Shown one piece after another: positions 25,645 through 35,217 of a stretch of 64,000 nt of DNA (position 1 is its first letter; every line of letters begins with the position of its first letter). The DNA comes from Bacteroidaceae bacterium (GTDB lineage Bacteria > Bacteroidota > Bacteroidia > Bacteroidales > Bacteroidaceae): contig JAGCFO010000006.1 in the NCBI GenBank assembly GCA_017650105.1, forward strand, positions 124,001-188,000, in the 5' to 3' direction. A program made the translations under genes and the position numbers. A model generated the notes under the pieces. That model saw only the letters and a program-made list of their open reading frames with translations. It was not told the DNA's origin and ran no database searches.

Positions 25645-28107
25645 TTAGGCAGTAGCTTTCTTTTTGCGGCGAAGCAACTGATAGATGCCTGTTGCTGCAA
25701 GCGCAAGAAGGATAGCATACATCAGGCAAACGCAAACGATGGAAATGGTATCTCCTTTTCGCACACTGTCGGGGTCGAAAACGAAGCGTATGTTGTGATT
25801 CCCGGCAGGAACATTCAGCGCGCGCAGCATATAGTCAACGCGGTAGTGCTCTGCGGGTTTCTCATCGATGGTTACCTTCCATCCGTAGGGATAGTAAATC
25901 TCACTGAATACGACTGTACCATCTTTCTCGGCGTGAGTTTCATAGTCAATATAGTGAGGAGTATATTTCGTGAGTCGCACCGTTGCAGTACTGTCGTGCT
26001 GAAGTGCCGCGTCAGGAAGATAAGAAGAGAATTCTTTGTCAAGAACGGCTGTAGTGCGCAGGTTGAGAGTGTTGAGTGCCTGGCTCTCAGCATTTGCATC
26101 GTCAACGACAACAAGCGAGTCAACAAACCATGCGTTTCCCATAGCGTCAGGATTGAGCATTGGCGTCGGTTGCCCGTCGCTGCCTTTTGTGATAATATAT
26201 TTCGCATTGAGCATGCTCACAACGTTCATGTTCATTTTTGACAGATGCTCGTCAATCAAGTCTTGGTAGCGACGCAGCTTAGCTGCACTGTAGCCTCCTA
26301 GGGATTTCAGATAATACGAAGTACGGCTGTCGTTAAAAGTGCTCGTTGTGAGGTTAAACACCCTGAAGTGTGGATCTTTGTCAGCCAACACTTGCTTTTC
26401 CCAAGGCTGCATAGCAAAATAGGAGCTATTCTGCTTTTGGGAGACGAAGTTAGAGTCGTTGAAAAAACGTTTGTCGACAGGCCACATGTCGATGACAATC
26501 AGCAGGGTAAGGATAGCTACTACCCATCCTGACTTTATCTTGGTACGAAGGAAAATCCACAATGTGAGCGCTGCCAGCAAGATGAGGCCTGCAGAGCGCA
26601 GCGAGTCGTTGACAAAGAGCGCTTTACGTTCACCCACAATCCCCTGATAGACAAAATCGGGAACTTGGCTTGCCCAGCTCGCATCGGAAGGAGAGCGGAA
26701 GGAGAACAATGCGCCGGAAAGGAGGGCAAGTAGCAAGCAAAGTCCTGCCGTAGCTCCGGCTGCTACATAGATAGCGCGAGTTAGTTTCTTCTTATCGCGG
26801 TTTTCGTTCATCAGCTCCTTAATTGCCAAGAAACCGAGTAGGGGCATCGTTATTTCGGCAACGATAAGAATGGAGGAAACGGTGCGGAACTTATTGTAGA
26901 AGGGGAAAATCTTGAAGAAGAATGCCGTTAGAGGCATGAAATGATTTCCCCACGCCAGCATTATGCTAAAAAGAGTGGCGATGAGCAAAGCCCACTTGTA
27001 AGAACCTTTCACTATGATTAATCCCAGCACGAAAAGGAAGCAGACGATGGCGCCCATATATACGTTGCCGGAAGTGAAGGGTTGATCGCCCCAATAGAGT
27101 GGAACGCTTTCACAGAACTGGGCTGCCGTTCGTCTGTCGATACCCTTGCGAGTCATTTCCTTAAATAGCTTTGACTCCTTTCCAACATTGTAGCTCGATG
27201 CTCCGCCTTTGGCTCCAGGAATTAGGAAACTGAGCGTTTCGTCAATGCCGTAGCTCCACTGAGTTGCATAGTCTAAGTCGAGTCCTTTCGTCTTGTTGGT
27301 GTTATCATTCTCTTTGGCAAGATCGGAATGTCCTCCTCGCATCGTTTGCTCGGCATATTCACGATTGGCGAAAACATTCGCGCTATTGCACCCGAGACCT
27401 ATGAGCAAGGCAACAACGAAAACAAGCGTTCCGAGCCCGAAATCTTTCAGGCGTTTCTCTTTTATGTGGTTGTAGAGTTCGGCAAAGTAGAGCACCCCAA
27501 TGAGCATGCAGATGTAGTAGCCCATCTGCGGGTGGTTGACGAATGAGACAGCGGTAGGAATAGCCGTGAGGGCAAATCCCCAGCCGTAGCGCTTCTGAAA
27601 GATGAGATGGAACCCTCCCACAGCTACAGCCATCAGCGCGATAGTAGATGTCTTGGTGATATGCCCGGCAGGTATTATAATAAGGAAATAGGAAGAGAGC
27701 CCAATCGCTATAGCTCCGGCAATGCTCATCCATTTGTCCACTCGGAAGCATCTCAACAAGATGAAGAAACAAACGAAGTATAGCAACAATATTGCAGGAG
27801 TCTTCGTCTGGCTATGTCCTGCCAACAGAATCTTTTTCAGTGGTTTCAGCAAGCCGCTTGACTTGTAGTATCCTCCTCCTATCTGATAGTTGGGCATACC
27901 GCTGAACATAGAGCCTGTCCAAAAGCTATGGTCTCCGGTAGCCTTTGTATACTCGATATTCTCATTCACCATACCCTTGAAGCTATTCGTATCGCCTGCA
28001 TATACAATGTCGCCTTGCAGAGAAGGACGACAGTAGATGCACGACAGAGCGATAAAGAGTACAAGCGCAACTAAATAGGCGCCATATTTTTGGAAGAATC
28101 CTTTCAT
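25645..28107 (-). CDS. YfhO-family membrane protein
   Basis: 820 aa with 12-14 hydrophobic segments in the first 500 residues, a periplasmic region of about 230 residues and a final transmembrane segment with RRKKK tail. This is the Bacteroidota form of YfhO (GT-C-like fold; in Bacillus and Listeria YfhO is needed for glycosylation of lipoteichoic acid). An early loop holds GDTNSFKGMVNEN. It lies between a glycan cluster and another glycosyltransferase, fitting a role in lipid-linked sugar transfer. Confidence 0.85.
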   Translation of the reverse strand: MKGFFQKYGAYLVALVLFIALSCIYCRPSLQGDIVYAGDTNSFKGMVNENIEYTKATGDHSFWTGSMFSGMPNYQIGGGYYKSSGLLKPLKKILLAGHSQTKTPAILLLYFVCFFILLRCFRVDKWMSIAGAIAIGLSSYFLIIIPAGHITKTSTIALMAVAVGGFHLIFQKRYGWGFALTAIPTAVSFVNHPQMGYYICMLIGVLYFAELYNHIKEKRLKDFGLGTLVFVVALLIGLGCNSANVFANREYAEQTMRGGHSDLAKENDNTNKTKGLDLDYATQWSYGIDETLSFLIPGAKGGASSYNVGKESKLFKEMTRKGIDRRTAAQFCESVPLYWGDQPFTSGNVYMGAIVCFLFVLGLIIVKGSYKWALLIATLFSIMLAWGNHFMPLTAFFFKIFPFYNKFRTVSSILIVAEITMPLLGFLAIKELMNENRDKKKLTRAIYVAAGATAGLCLLLALLSGALFSFRSPSDASWASQVPDFVYQGIVGERKALFVNDSLRSAGLILLAALTLWIFLRTKIKSGWVVAILTLLIVIDMWPVDKRFFNDSNFVSQKQNSSYFAMQPWEKQVLADKDPHFRVFNLTTSTFNDSRTSYYLKSLGGYSAAKLRRYQDLIDEHLSKMNMNVVSMLNAKYIITKGSDGQPTPMLNPDAMGNAWFVDSLVVVDDANAESQALNTLNLRTTAVLDKEFSSYLPDAALQHDSTATVRLTKYTPHYIDYETHAEKDGTVVFSEIYYPYGWKVTIDEKPAEHYRVDYMLRALNVPAGNHNIRFVFDPDSVRKGDTISIVCVCLMYAILLALAATGIYQLLRRKKKATA

Positions 28108-28147
28108 TGTTGCAATGATTTTTCAGAATAATCGTTATATGTAAGTG

Positions 28148-28155
28148 CAAAAGTA
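28148..28155 (-). promoter_or_regulatory. -7 box for yfhO
   Basis: TACTTTTG on the minus strand fits TAnnTTTG and lies 41 nt from the ATG. The 122-bp gap is divergent. Confidence 0.45.
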
Positions 28156-28197
28156 ATCATTTTTTTCTTTTTCCTCTTCAACGTCACAAAAAATTGT

Positions 28198-28205
28198 TAC
28201 ATTTG
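28198..28205 (+). promoter_or_regulatory. -7 box for the glycosyltransferase at 28230
   Basis: TACATTTG fits TAnnTTTG and is 24 nt before the ATG. No well-spaced TTTG upstream. Confidence 0.45.
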
Positions 28206-28229
28206 TCAATTGAAACAATAAAAACGAAA

Positions 28230-29378
28230 ATGGGTAAGAAAATCATCATCATAGGTCCTACCTGGCCTTATCGAGGAGGTATCGCAGCCTTTAATGAGCG
28301 CCTTGCGCGACAGTTTATGGACGAGGGGCACACTGTGCTTCTTTACACTTTCACGCTGCAGTATCCTTCCTTCCTTTTTCCCGGAAAGACGCAGTACTCC
28401 GATGATCCTGTTCCCGAAGGGATGACTATTTGTCGGCGCATCAGTTCGATAAATCCCTTCTCCTGGTTCAAGACAGGGCGAGAGATACGTAGACAAAAGC
28501 CTGATGTCGTAGTGTTTGCCTACTGGATGTCTTTTATGGCTCCCTGTTTCGGCACTATTGCTGCCTGCCTGCGCCGAGATAAGCACATCTGCCTTGTGGG
28601 ACTCATCCACAACATGATTCCACACGAGCCCAACATCCTTGATAAGCTGTTTCCCGCCTATTTTGTTAACAAGATGGATGGATACCTCGCCCTATCGAAG
28701 TCTGTTGCTCAGGATATCAACAAGTTCGACCATAGGGACAAACCGAAACTTTTCCGCCCTCATCCTGTCTATGACCATTATGGAGAACTGCTGCCGAAGG
28801 CTGAGGCTCGAAAGTTACTCCGATTGGAAGAAAATGGGCGCTATGTGCTTTTCTTCGGGTTTATCCGTGCATACAAAGGGCTCGATTTGTTGCTTGAGGC
28901 TTTGGCAGATGCTCGTCTGAAGGAGATGAATGTTAAATTGCTGGTAGCGGGCGAGTTCTACGAGGATGAACAGGCATATCTTGACAAGATAAAGAGTCTT
29001 CAGATAGAAGACAGAGTGGTGCTGCATACGAATTTCATTCCCAACAGCGAGGTAAACCGTTTCTTCTCCGCTTGCGATATGGTGGTGCAGCCTTATAGGA
29101 CTGCCACGCAGAGCGGTGTCACACAGGTAGCTTTTCATTTCGAAAAGCCGATGCTGGTAACGAATGTGGGAGGACTGTCGGAGATTGTTCCGCACGGGAA
29201 GATAGGCTATGTCGTAGAACCGACACCACCGAAAATTGCCGATGGAATCGCTGATTTTTACGAAAACGACAGGGAGACGACATTCATCGAAAACACAAAA
29301 GAGGAGAAACGAAAGTACGCTTGGTCGAACGTGACGGAGGCTCTTTCCGAAATCGTGCGATTAACGAAAGGAAACTGA
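28230..29378 (+). CDS. Glycosyltransferase family 4 (GT-B)
   Basis: 382 aa from MGKKIIIIGPTWPYRGGIAAFNERLA, a typical GT-B N-terminus with glycine loop. The donor domain has VLFFGFIRAYKGLDLLLEA and the conserved HFEKPMLVTNVGGLSEIV region with the E-x7-E glutamates. A TTG or upstream in-frame start would lie in the promoter. Divergent from yfhO; monocistronic by appearance. It probably adds a hexose in LPS, capsule or a glycolipid, substrate unknown. Confidence 0.88.
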   Translation: MGKKIIIIGPTWPYRGGIAAFNERLARQFMDEGHTVLLYTFTLQYPSFLFPGKTQYSDDPVPEGMTICRRISSINPFSWFKTGREIRRQKPDVVVFAYWMSFMAPCFGTIAACLRRDKHICLVGLIHNMIPHEPNILDKLFPAYFVNKMDGYLALSKSVAQDINKFDHRDKPKLFRPHPVYDHYGELLPKAEARKLLRLEENGRYVLFFGFIRAYKGLDLLLEALADARLKEMNVKLLVAGEFYEDEQAYLDKIKSLQIEDRVVLHTNFIPNSEVNRFFSACDMVVQPYRTATQSGVTQVAFHFEKPMLVTNVGGLSEIVPHGKIGYVVEPTPPKIADGIADFYENDRETTFIENTKEEKRKYAWSNVTEALSEIVRLTKGN

Positions 29379-29441
29379 ATGGCGGAAGAAATTTCGAATA
29401 ACACCCCAAACTCCGCACGATGAAAAAACTTTCTCTAAAGA

Positions 29442-29525
29442 AGTTCAAAGGAAAAAAAATTATTCCTTCTTCATACGGCGAGATTCTTTCTTCATATCGC
29501 GCGCTTCCTTCTCCATATTTTTTTA
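29442..29525. repeat. 21-nt modular array L4 (glycosyltransferase-TlpA gap)
   Basis: Four units in phase: AGTTCAAAGGAA + A/T core, TTCCTTCTTCAT + ACGGCGAGA, TTCTTTCTTCAT + ATCGCGCGC, TTCCTTCTCCAT + ATTTTTTTA. The rest of the 332-bp gap (29526-29710) shows no gene and no clear promoter; it is A/T-rich. Confidence 0.8.
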
Positions 29526-29710
29526 GCGAAAATATACTGTTAAAGCCAGCTTGTAGCAAAAGATATAAACCACTTGCATAACCACAAATAATCGAAAATA
29601 CTAAAATCGTGACTTTTCCGTTTTGATAAGAAACGAAATGTCTCAAAGAATTCACAAAGGAGATTCGTACCAAATGTTTTAACCCCACACCGCTTATGAT
29701 GTACAGAAAC

Positions 29711-31177
29711 ATGAAAAAGAACTTAAGCAAGACAAGCCTAATCGTAATTGTGCTTGCGCTAGCTGCGTGTGCTCCCAGCACTCCTCCTTCCTCGTCATCC
29801 CTCCCAAAATGGGAACGCAAAAGTGCTCCAGCTGTCATTCTGGGGCGATATGTTGACAGGGAACCTGGCGATAAAGAAAAATGTCCTGCCTTTTGGGGAA
29901 ATGAAGAATCGCTCAAGGGCGGGGGCTTTCCTGAAATCATTACCGATTCCGTTGCTGGCACTTTCACCCTCGTGTGGGACATCTGTTATCCGCTGTTACA
30001 TCAATTTGATGTATGCTCTATCCTGCTCTTTCCTGGCGATACCGTAAGATTTGATTTCAACAAAAAAGCTTTTGCTGAATATCAAGCCTACACTAGAGAA
30101 ACACCATATGACAGCGTTACTACGCCAAAGTTGCAAGAACTTTGGAAGAAAGCAATTCACATCGAAGGCGCATCCTTTGAAAAACCGCTACCTATTCGTA
30201 AAAAAAGCATAGAACTTGGCGTTAGTCGGGATTTTGCAAAAGCTCATGCACACGATACCTTCGACGAATGGCGAGAAATATGTTGGAACGAGTTTCAGGA
30301 TGTGGTTAAACAGTTGGATACGCTCAACCTCTCGCCCCAAGACAGGGATTATTATAGAATGGGAATCGAACAGGATTATTTGAATAAGCTAAGAATGTTC
30401 ATGTTCGTAAAGAAAAGCTGGGGATGTATAACGGACAAAGACTCACTGGCCATGTTCGAGAAGCAGTTCACCTTCAAAGACCCTCATGCACCCGAACTGA
30501 CTTACTATCGTGATGTCACTGGATTCTACGCCTGTCTCTCAAATCTGTTTAACGAGGGGCAAGAGTACATAGAGGCTAACGATTTGGGAGACTCTCCGTT
30601 AGGTCGTTGGTATAAGGAACTGGAGGAAGCTAAGGCTGTGATGACCCGTGTGAAAGCCAGGTTATCGGTAACACAAAGTGAACTGAACTCTCTTTCGCCA
30701 GAGTTCCAAACACAGATTCGTGAGATGCAGGCACAATTGGAACAGGAACTTTCTGACAGCAAAGGCGTCTGTCGTGACCTTCCTGAAGGGAAACCTTGGG
30801 AATGGTTGCCGAAAATCGTTGCCGAGCACAAAGGGCACATCGTCTTCGTTGACTTCTGGGCTACTTGGTGCGGCCCTTGTCGAACGGGCATGAAGGCGAT
30901 GGAAAGCGTGAAGGACGAATTGACAGCACGCGGTGTAGACTTCATCTATATTACCGACACTAGCAGTAAAGCCGACGAATGGCTGACCTACGTCAGCCAA
31001 CATGCTGGCGATCATTACATTGTGCCTAAAGACAAAATGAACGAGATGCAAATCCCTGATTACGATAATGCTATTCCTCATTACCTTATTTATAACCGCG
31101 AGGGCAAGCTTGTGAAAACCATTGTTGGTTGGCCCGGTGTGGAGGAGATGATGAAAGAATTTGAGAAACTCAAGTAA
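29711..31177 (+). CDS. TlpA-like thioredoxin-fold lipoprotein
   Basis: 488 aa. Signal MKKNLSKTSLIVIVLALAAC has a lipobox ALAAC, so it should be membrane anchored in the envelope. A start five codons earlier is also open. Residues 25-350 are an N-terminal region of unknown fold, helical in its second half. The C-terminal domain is a thioredoxin-like oxidoreductase with FWATWCGPCR, active-site C387 and C390, and cis-Pro P456 in IPHYL. Bacteroidota encode many such large TlpA/AhpC-TSA lipoproteins, often induced with glycan use or redox stress. Single gene; followed by a very strong bidirectional hairpin at 31252. Confidence 0.88.
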   Translation: MKKNLSKTSLIVIVLALAACAPSTPPSSSSLPKWERKSAPAVILGRYVDREPGDKEKCPAFWGNEESLKGGGFPEIITDSVAGTFTLVWDICYPLLHQFDVCSILLFPGDTVRFDFNKKAFAEYQAYTRETPYDSVTTPKLQELWKKAIHIEGASFEKPLPIRKKSIELGVSRDFAKAHAHDTFDEWREICWNEFQDVVKQLDTLNLSPQDRDYYRMGIEQDYLNKLRMFMFVKKSWGCITDKDSLAMFEKQFTFKDPHAPELTYYRDVTGFYACLSNLFNEGQEYIEANDLGDSPLGRWYKELEEAKAVMTRVKARLSVTQSELNSLSPEFQTQIREMQAQLEQELSDSKGVCRDLPEGKPWEWLPKIVAEHKGHIVFVDFWATWCGPCRTGMKAMESVKDELTARGVDFIYITDTSSKADEWLTYVSQHAGDHYIVPKDKMNEMQIPDYDNAIPHYLIYNREGKLVKTIVGWPGVEEMMKEFEKLK

Positions 31178-31251
31178 TCTCGAAAACGCTAATTGCTTCC
31201 TTAATCATTCCTTGGAATAGGCAATAAGAAGTATCCATCGGGTCATTGGAA

Positions 31252-31293
31252 ATAACGAAGGCATCAGAAAAACTCTTCTGATGCCTTCGTTAT
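31252..31293. terminator. Perfect 18-bp hairpin between tlpA-like gene and tRNA-Gln
   Basis: 31252-31269 and 31276-31293 are perfect inverted repeats (18 bp) with a 6-nt loop. It lies 4 nt downstream of the tRNA 3' end on the minus strand and 74 nt after the tlpA-like stop on the plus strand, so it probably terminates both convergent transcripts. The U-tract is short on both sides. Confidence 0.8.
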
Positions 31294-31296
31294 AGG

Positions 31297-31367
31297 TTGT
31301 CCTAAGCGGATTCGAACCACTACAAACAGAACCAAAACCTGTTGTGCTACCATTACACCATAGGACA
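31297..31367 (-). tRNA. tRNA-Gln (anticodon TTG)
   Basis: 71 nt. The 7-bp acceptor stem TGTCCTA/TAGGACA is perfect, the discriminator is A, and CCA is not encoded. The anticodon stem ACAGG/TCTGT encloses TTTTGGT, giving anticodon TTG. The T-loop is TTCGAAT. The tRNA lies between convergent tlpA-like gene and tyrS, downstream of tyrS on the same strand. Confidence 0.96.
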
Positions 31368-31460
31368 ATACCTTGATGCCTTCCTCTCGGTAAGACGCTG
31401 CAAAAGTACTGCAACTCTTTGTTTCTACCAAATTTTTCTTTGTTTTTTGACAATTATTCA

Positions 31461-31496
31461 AAAGAAAAAGCGCCGACACGCTTGAGGCGTGCCGGC
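31461..31496 (-). terminator. Rho-independent terminator of tyrS
   Basis: On the minus strand GCCGGCACGC pairs with GCGTGTCGGC (one G-U, 5-nt loop), followed by a T-rich run (complement of 31461-31470). It lies 34 nt after the tyrS stop. Confidence 0.85.
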
Positions 31497-31529
31497 ACAT
31501 AGGGGAAAAAGGATATGTCCTGCTTGCTT

Positions 31530-32822
31530 TTATTCAGCGATGAGGAGATAGTAGTTCTTCTTGCCTTTCTGCGCGAGGATGTATTTTCCGTTAAGCAAAT
31601 CGGCAGAAGTAATCTCCTGATCGAAGGATTCGAGCTTCTGCTTGTTGACGCTTACGCCTCCGCCCTGCGCCATTTTGCGCATCTCGCCCTTTGAGGGGAA
31701 GACGGGAGCATCGTCGGTAAGCAGCTCGATAGCTTTCACTCCAGCTTCAAGGCGCGTTTTGGCAACCTTGAATTGGGGAACGCCCTCGAATACGGCAAGC
31801 AAAGTGCGCTCATCGAGTTTGACGAGTGCATCGTGCGTGTTGTTGCCGAAAAGGATGCCGCTTGCTTCCACAGCAGCATTGTAGTCCTCTTCGCTGTGTA
31901 CCATACAAGTAACCTCTTTTGCAAGGCGCTTCTGAAGGATGCGAAGGTGCGGAGCCTCGGCGTGCTCGGCTATGAGCGCCTCGATTTCCTCCTTTGGAAG
32001 CGAGGTAAATATCTTGATGTAGCGCGAAGCATCCTCGTCGCCTACGTTGAGCCAGAACTGATAGAAGGCGTATGGGCTCGTATAGTCGGCGCTGAGCCAG
32101 ACGTTGCCTTTTTCTGTCTTTCCGAACTTGCCTCCGTCGGCTTTGGTGATGAGGGGGCAGGTAAGCGCGAAGACTTCTCCTCCGTTGGTGCGGCGTATCA
32201 GCTCGGCGCCTGTGGTGATGTTGCCCCACTGGTCACTACCTCCCATCTGCAGCTTGCATCCTTTGTGCTCGTAGAGGTAGAGGAAGTCATATCCCTGCAG
32301 AAGCTGGTAGGTAAATTCAGTAAAGGAAAGTCCGTCGCGGGCTTCTCCGTTGAGGCGCTTCTGCACGCTGTCCTTAGCCATCATATAGTTTACCGTGATG
32401 TGCTTGCCGATATCTCTGGCGAAGTCGAGGAAGGTGAAGTCTTTCATCCAGTCGTAGTTGTTGACAAGCTCGGCGTGGTTTGGCTCGTTGCTGTCAAAGT
32501 CGAGGAAGTGCGAGAGCTGCTTCTTGATGCATTCGACATTGTGGCGCAGCGTCTCCTCGTTCAGCAGGTTGCGCTCCTGGCTCTTCCCGCTGGGGTCTCC
32601 AATCATGCCTGTGGCGCCCCCGATGAGTGCCAGCGGCTTGTGCCCGCAGCGCTGCAGGTGACGAAGCATCATCACTCCGCAGAGGTGCCCTATGTGAAGG
32701 GAGTCTGCCGTCGGGTCGATACCGACGTATGCTGTCACGGTTTCCTTACTAAACAATTCTTCGGTACCTGGCATCATGCTGTGTATCATTCCGCGCCAGC
32801 GTAGTTCTTCAACAAAGTTCAT
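31530..32822 (-). CDS. tyrS: Tyrosyl-tRNA synthetase
   Basis: 430 aa, standard length. Class I motifs are HIGH (43-46) in [10 protein letters not shown] and KFGKT (232-236) for KMSKS; the C-terminal 70 residues form an S4 RNA-binding domain. It attaches tyrosine to tRNA-Tyr. It follows the yidD-tatD gene on the same strand but has its own consensus promoter overlapping the tatD end. Confidence 0.97.
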   Translation of the reverse strand: MNFVEELRWRGMIHSMMPGTEELFSKETVTAYVGIDPTADSLHIGHLCGVMMLRHLQRCGHKPLALIGGATGMIGDPSGKSQERNLLNEETLRHNVECIKKQLSHFLDFDSNEPNHAELVNNYDWMKDFTFLDFARDIGKHITVNYMMAKDSVQKRLNGEARDGLSFTEFTYQLLQGYDFLYLYEHKGCKLQMGGSDQWGNITTGAELIRRTNGGEVFALTCPLITKADGGKFGKTEKGNVWLSADYTSPYAFYQFWLNVGDEDASRYIKIFTSLPKEEIEALIAEHAEAPHLRILQKRLAKEVTCMVHSEEDYNAAVEASGILFGNNTHDALVKLDERTLLAVFEGVPQFKVAKTRLEAGVKAIELLTDDAPVFPSKGEMRKMAQGGGVSVNKQKLESFDQEITSADLLNGKYILAQKGKKNYYLLIAE

Positions 32823-32903
32823 CGTTTGAGAAAGTGTAGTTATTTATCGTTTTAATTGTTTTGTTGCTATGCGAAAAGGGCGTTGCTTTCCGTAGAAGCG
32901 CTG

Positions 32904-32934
32904 CAAAGGTACTGTTTTTTTACGAGAAAGCAAA
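32904..32934 (-). promoter_or_regulatory. Bacteroidota-type promoter for tyrS
   Basis: TTTG (32931-32934), 19 nt, then TACCTTTG (32904-32911) on the minus strand, a full consensus match. The -33 part lies inside the last codons of the upstream gene. Confidence 0.8.
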
Positions 32935-34041
32935 CTTATTTTGCAAAAGACGTCGGATGTTGCTGTCAACGAGTTGCCGAAGGGATTCTGTGCTTATGCC
33001 CAAGTCGGCTGCTGCCTGTTCGTAGAGGGCTGTGAGGGCATCAGGATTGTCGTCGCTCTCGAGAAGAATTTCTTCTGCGGGAAGCGACAGCAGAGTCTCC
33101 TTATTATAATGTACGCCCAGCGAAAGATGACAACCCGCGCGGAGGTATTGCTCCGCTTGCTCGGGCTTTCCTCTGAATCCGTGTATGAGCCAGGGGGCAG
33201 AGATGTGGAGCGACTTGCGTATCTGGATGATTTCCTGCATGCTGCGCACGTCGTGGATGACGGGTACGAGCCCAAGCGACAGCGCCATTTCTATTTGGCT
33301 GATGAACACGCTGCGCTGAATGTCGGGCTGTGCGCCTCGCGTTTTGTCGAGCCCCGTTTCGCCCAGCATCACGATACGCTTTGCTTCATCCCCGCTCAGA
33401 AGGGTTTTCAGCTGCATGAGTTGCTCCGAACCGTCGTTTTCGATGTTCCACGGATGGATGCCTACTGCAAACAGATTCCCCTCTTTTTCTTCCTCCGTGA
33501 GGCTCAGGAAATCCTGCGGGCAGAGGCTTACGATAGCGCTTCCCGTTTTTTCGGGAAGAGAGTGGGTGTGGACGTCGCAGACGGGTGTGAGGAGCGGATG
33601 AATGGATGCATCAGGCTGCTGTGATTTTTCCTTCTCCAGAAGATTTTTTTCCTTCTCGAAAAAATTTTTTCCCTTCTTCATATCGCGAGATGAAGAAGGA
33701 ATATCGCGCGCTTCCTTCTTCATAATTTCAGCGCCTTTCTCGAAGCGGGGCTTCTTGTAATAGAAAAAGCTGAATTTTTCGGGTACCGGATCATATCCCC
33801 ATCCTCCCCAGGGGGCGCAGCGGAGTATGCGGTAGGTTGCCAGCCACAGCCCTTTCAGAGGGCCGTGTTTGCGTAGCGCTTCTATTGCGTATTGCGAGCA
33901 AGTGGGAGTGTATCGGCACGAGGGAGGCGTAAGCGGGGAGATGCAGCGTCTGTAGAAATGCACGGGAAGCAGCAGCAAAAACACGAGGGCTTGCCGCAAG
34001 GCGCCGACGATGCTCCGCAGGATGTCAGAGAGCGTTTTCAT
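32920..34041 (-). CDS. YidD-TatD fusion protein joined by a repeat-encoded linker
   Basis: 373 aa from the ATG at 34041. Residues 1-90 are YidD (membrane insertion efficiency factor), with [19 protein letters not shown] and [17 protein letters not shown]. Residues 155-370 are a TatD-family metal-dependent nuclease: H158/H160, E228, H263, H287 and D330 fit the metal site. These are separate neighbouring genes in relatives. Residues 104-138 are encoded by repeat array L5 and read as heptapeptides [28 protein letters not shown]. There is no stop codon or frameshift. Whether the chain stays joined is unknown; an internal ATG at residue 107 or 121 could also start TatD alone. Overlaps rnpA by 17 nt. 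Confidence 0.87.
   Translation of the reverse strand: MKTLSDILRSIVGALRQALVFLLLLPVHFYRRCISPLTPPSCRYTPTCSQYAIEALRKHGPLKGLWLATYRILRCAPWGGWGYDPVPEKFSFFYYKKPRFEKGAEIMKKEARDIPSSSRDMKKGKNFFEKEKNLLEKEKSQQPDASIHPLLTPVCDVHTHSLPEKTGSAIVSLCPQDFLSLTEEEKEGNLFAVGIHPWNIENDGSEQLMQLKTLLSGDEAKRIVMLGETGLDKTRGAQPDIQRSVFISQIEMALSLGLVPVIHDVRSMQEIIQIRKSLHISAPWLIHGFRGKPEQAEQYLRAGCHLSLGVHYNKETLLSLPAEEILLESDDNPDALTALYEQAAADLGISTESLRQLVDSNIRRLLQNKFAFS
33628..33732. repeat. 21-nt modular array L5 (inside the yidD-tatD reading frame)
   Basis: Five units: TTCCTTCTCCAG + AAGATTTTT, TTCCTTCTCGAA + AAAATTTTT, TCCCTTCTTCAT + ATCGCGAGA, TGAAGAAGGAAT + ATCGCGCGC, TTCCTTCTTCAT + AATTTCAGC. Being 21 nt each they keep the frame. 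33672-33699 matches L3 13987-14014 inverted. Confidence 0.9.
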
Positions 34042-34441
34042 GCTGCAGCGATTTGACGATTCGTGCAAGAGAAGAACGTAGGGCTTGCCGTATTTCCTCA
34101 AAGGAGGGAAGAGCGTTGCCGATGAAGATAAGCGCGACAGTCAGCCTGCATCCTTTGTTTTCTTCGCAAAAAGCAGCCAAAGGAGCCTTCTCGAGGCGAT
34201 AGGCTTCACGTATGAGGCGCTTCGTACGATTCCTGTCAACAGCGTTGTGGAATTTTTTTTTTGAAACCGAAATGAGGATTTGAGGGAGATGAACGGTACT
34301 TTCGTCCTCCTCTGTCTGCGCTTTATAGACAATACGCAAAGGATGGGCATTAAAAGCCCGTCCCTTTCCGTCGAAAAGCCATTCAATAGCAGAAAGGCTG
34401 CACAGACGTTCCTGTTTGGTGAAAGAGTGTTTCACCATCAT
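34025..34441 (-). CDS. rnpA: Ribonuclease P protein component
   Basis: 138 aa from the double ATG at 34441/34438. The RNR signature is clear: [20 protein letters not shown] (61-80). RnpA helps the catalytic RNA bind pre-tRNA leaders. The 3' end overlaps the yidD-tatD start by 17 nt, the usual rnpA-yidD coupling. It starts 5 nt after the hemD stop. An upstream in-frame start within hemD adds a non-conserved 23 residues and is not preferred. Confidence 0.93.
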   Translation of the reverse strand: MMVKHSFTKQERLCSLSAIEWLFDGKGRAFNAHPLRIVYKAQTEEDESTVHLPQILISVSKKKFHNAVDRNRTKRLIREAYRLEKAPLAAFCEENKGCRLTVALIFIGNALPSFEEIRQALRSSLARIVKSLQHENAL

Positions 34442-34446
34442 GTCGA

Positions 34447-35205
34447 TTACTTTTTCTTGCTGCTGTTCTTGGCAAGGTAATGCTCCAGAGCCATAGTCAT
34501 CGAAGGACACTCCTCGGTAGGAGCCTCAAGGTCGAGCCTAAATCCGTGCTCACGTATTGCCTGAGCCGCATTAGGTCCAAAGCAGCCGATGAGGGTCTTT
34601 CCTTGCTTGAAGTCGGGCTTGTTCTCCAGGAGAGAGTCGATACCCGCAGGGCTGAAGAAGATGAACATATCGTAGCCGTCAAGTTCTCCATTCTCAAACT
34701 TCTTGCTTACAGTGCGGTACATGACGGCTTCATCGTGCTTGATGCCGTGCTCCTCAAGATAGTTCTTTATGTCATCCGTGTGTACGCTCGACTGAGGAAG
34801 GAAGTACGTTTCGCTGGGATGACGCAGAATCTGATTCATCAATCCGTCGATGTGTCCATCAGGGCTGAAGAACACCTTGCGCTTCCTGTATTGCACATAC
34901 TTCTGAATGTAGAGAGCAACCAGTTCGGAGATGCAGAAATACTTCAGAGTGTCGGGAATATTCACGCGCATCTCGTGGCAAAGGTTGAAGAAATGATCGA
35001 TAGCGTGCCTCGACGTGAAGATAATGGCAGTATGATCGGGAAGAATGGATACTTTCTGAGCACGGAATTCTTTCGGACTTACGCTTTCGATAGAGATGAA
35101 TTGCTTGAAATCAATCTGTACGTTGTATTTCTGAGCTATCTCGTCGTAGTACTTTTTAGCTTCAGCGCCTTGTGGCTGCGACACTAGAATTTTTTCTATT
35201 TTCAC
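34447..35205 (-). CDS. hemD: Uroporphyrinogen-III synthase family protein
   Basis: 252 aa with the two-domain HemD layout: KILVSQPQG start, ALIIFTSRHAID-like strand (here AIIFTSRHAIDHFF), and a C-terminal FFSPAGIDSLL and GPNAAQAIREHGF. HemD closes the linear tetrapyrrole with ring D inversion. In Bacteroidota this copy travels with DUF4271 and rnpA rather than other heme genes, and HemD sequences are poorly conserved, so true enzyme activity is likely but not certain. Confidence 0.82.
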   Translation of the reverse strand: MKIEKILVSQPQGAEAKKYYDEIAQKYNVQIDFKQFISIESVSPKEFRAQKVSILPDHTAIIFTSRHAIDHFFNLCHEMRVNIPDTLKYFCISELVALYIQKYVQYRKRKVFFSPDGHIDGLMNQILRHPSETYFLPQSSVHTDDIKNYLEEHGIKHDEAVMYRTVSKKFENGELDGYDMFIFFSPAGIDSLLENKPDFKQGKTLIGCFGPNAAQAIREHGFRLDLEAPTEECPSMTMALEHYLAKNSSKKK

Positions 35206-35217
35206 TATCGTCTATGT

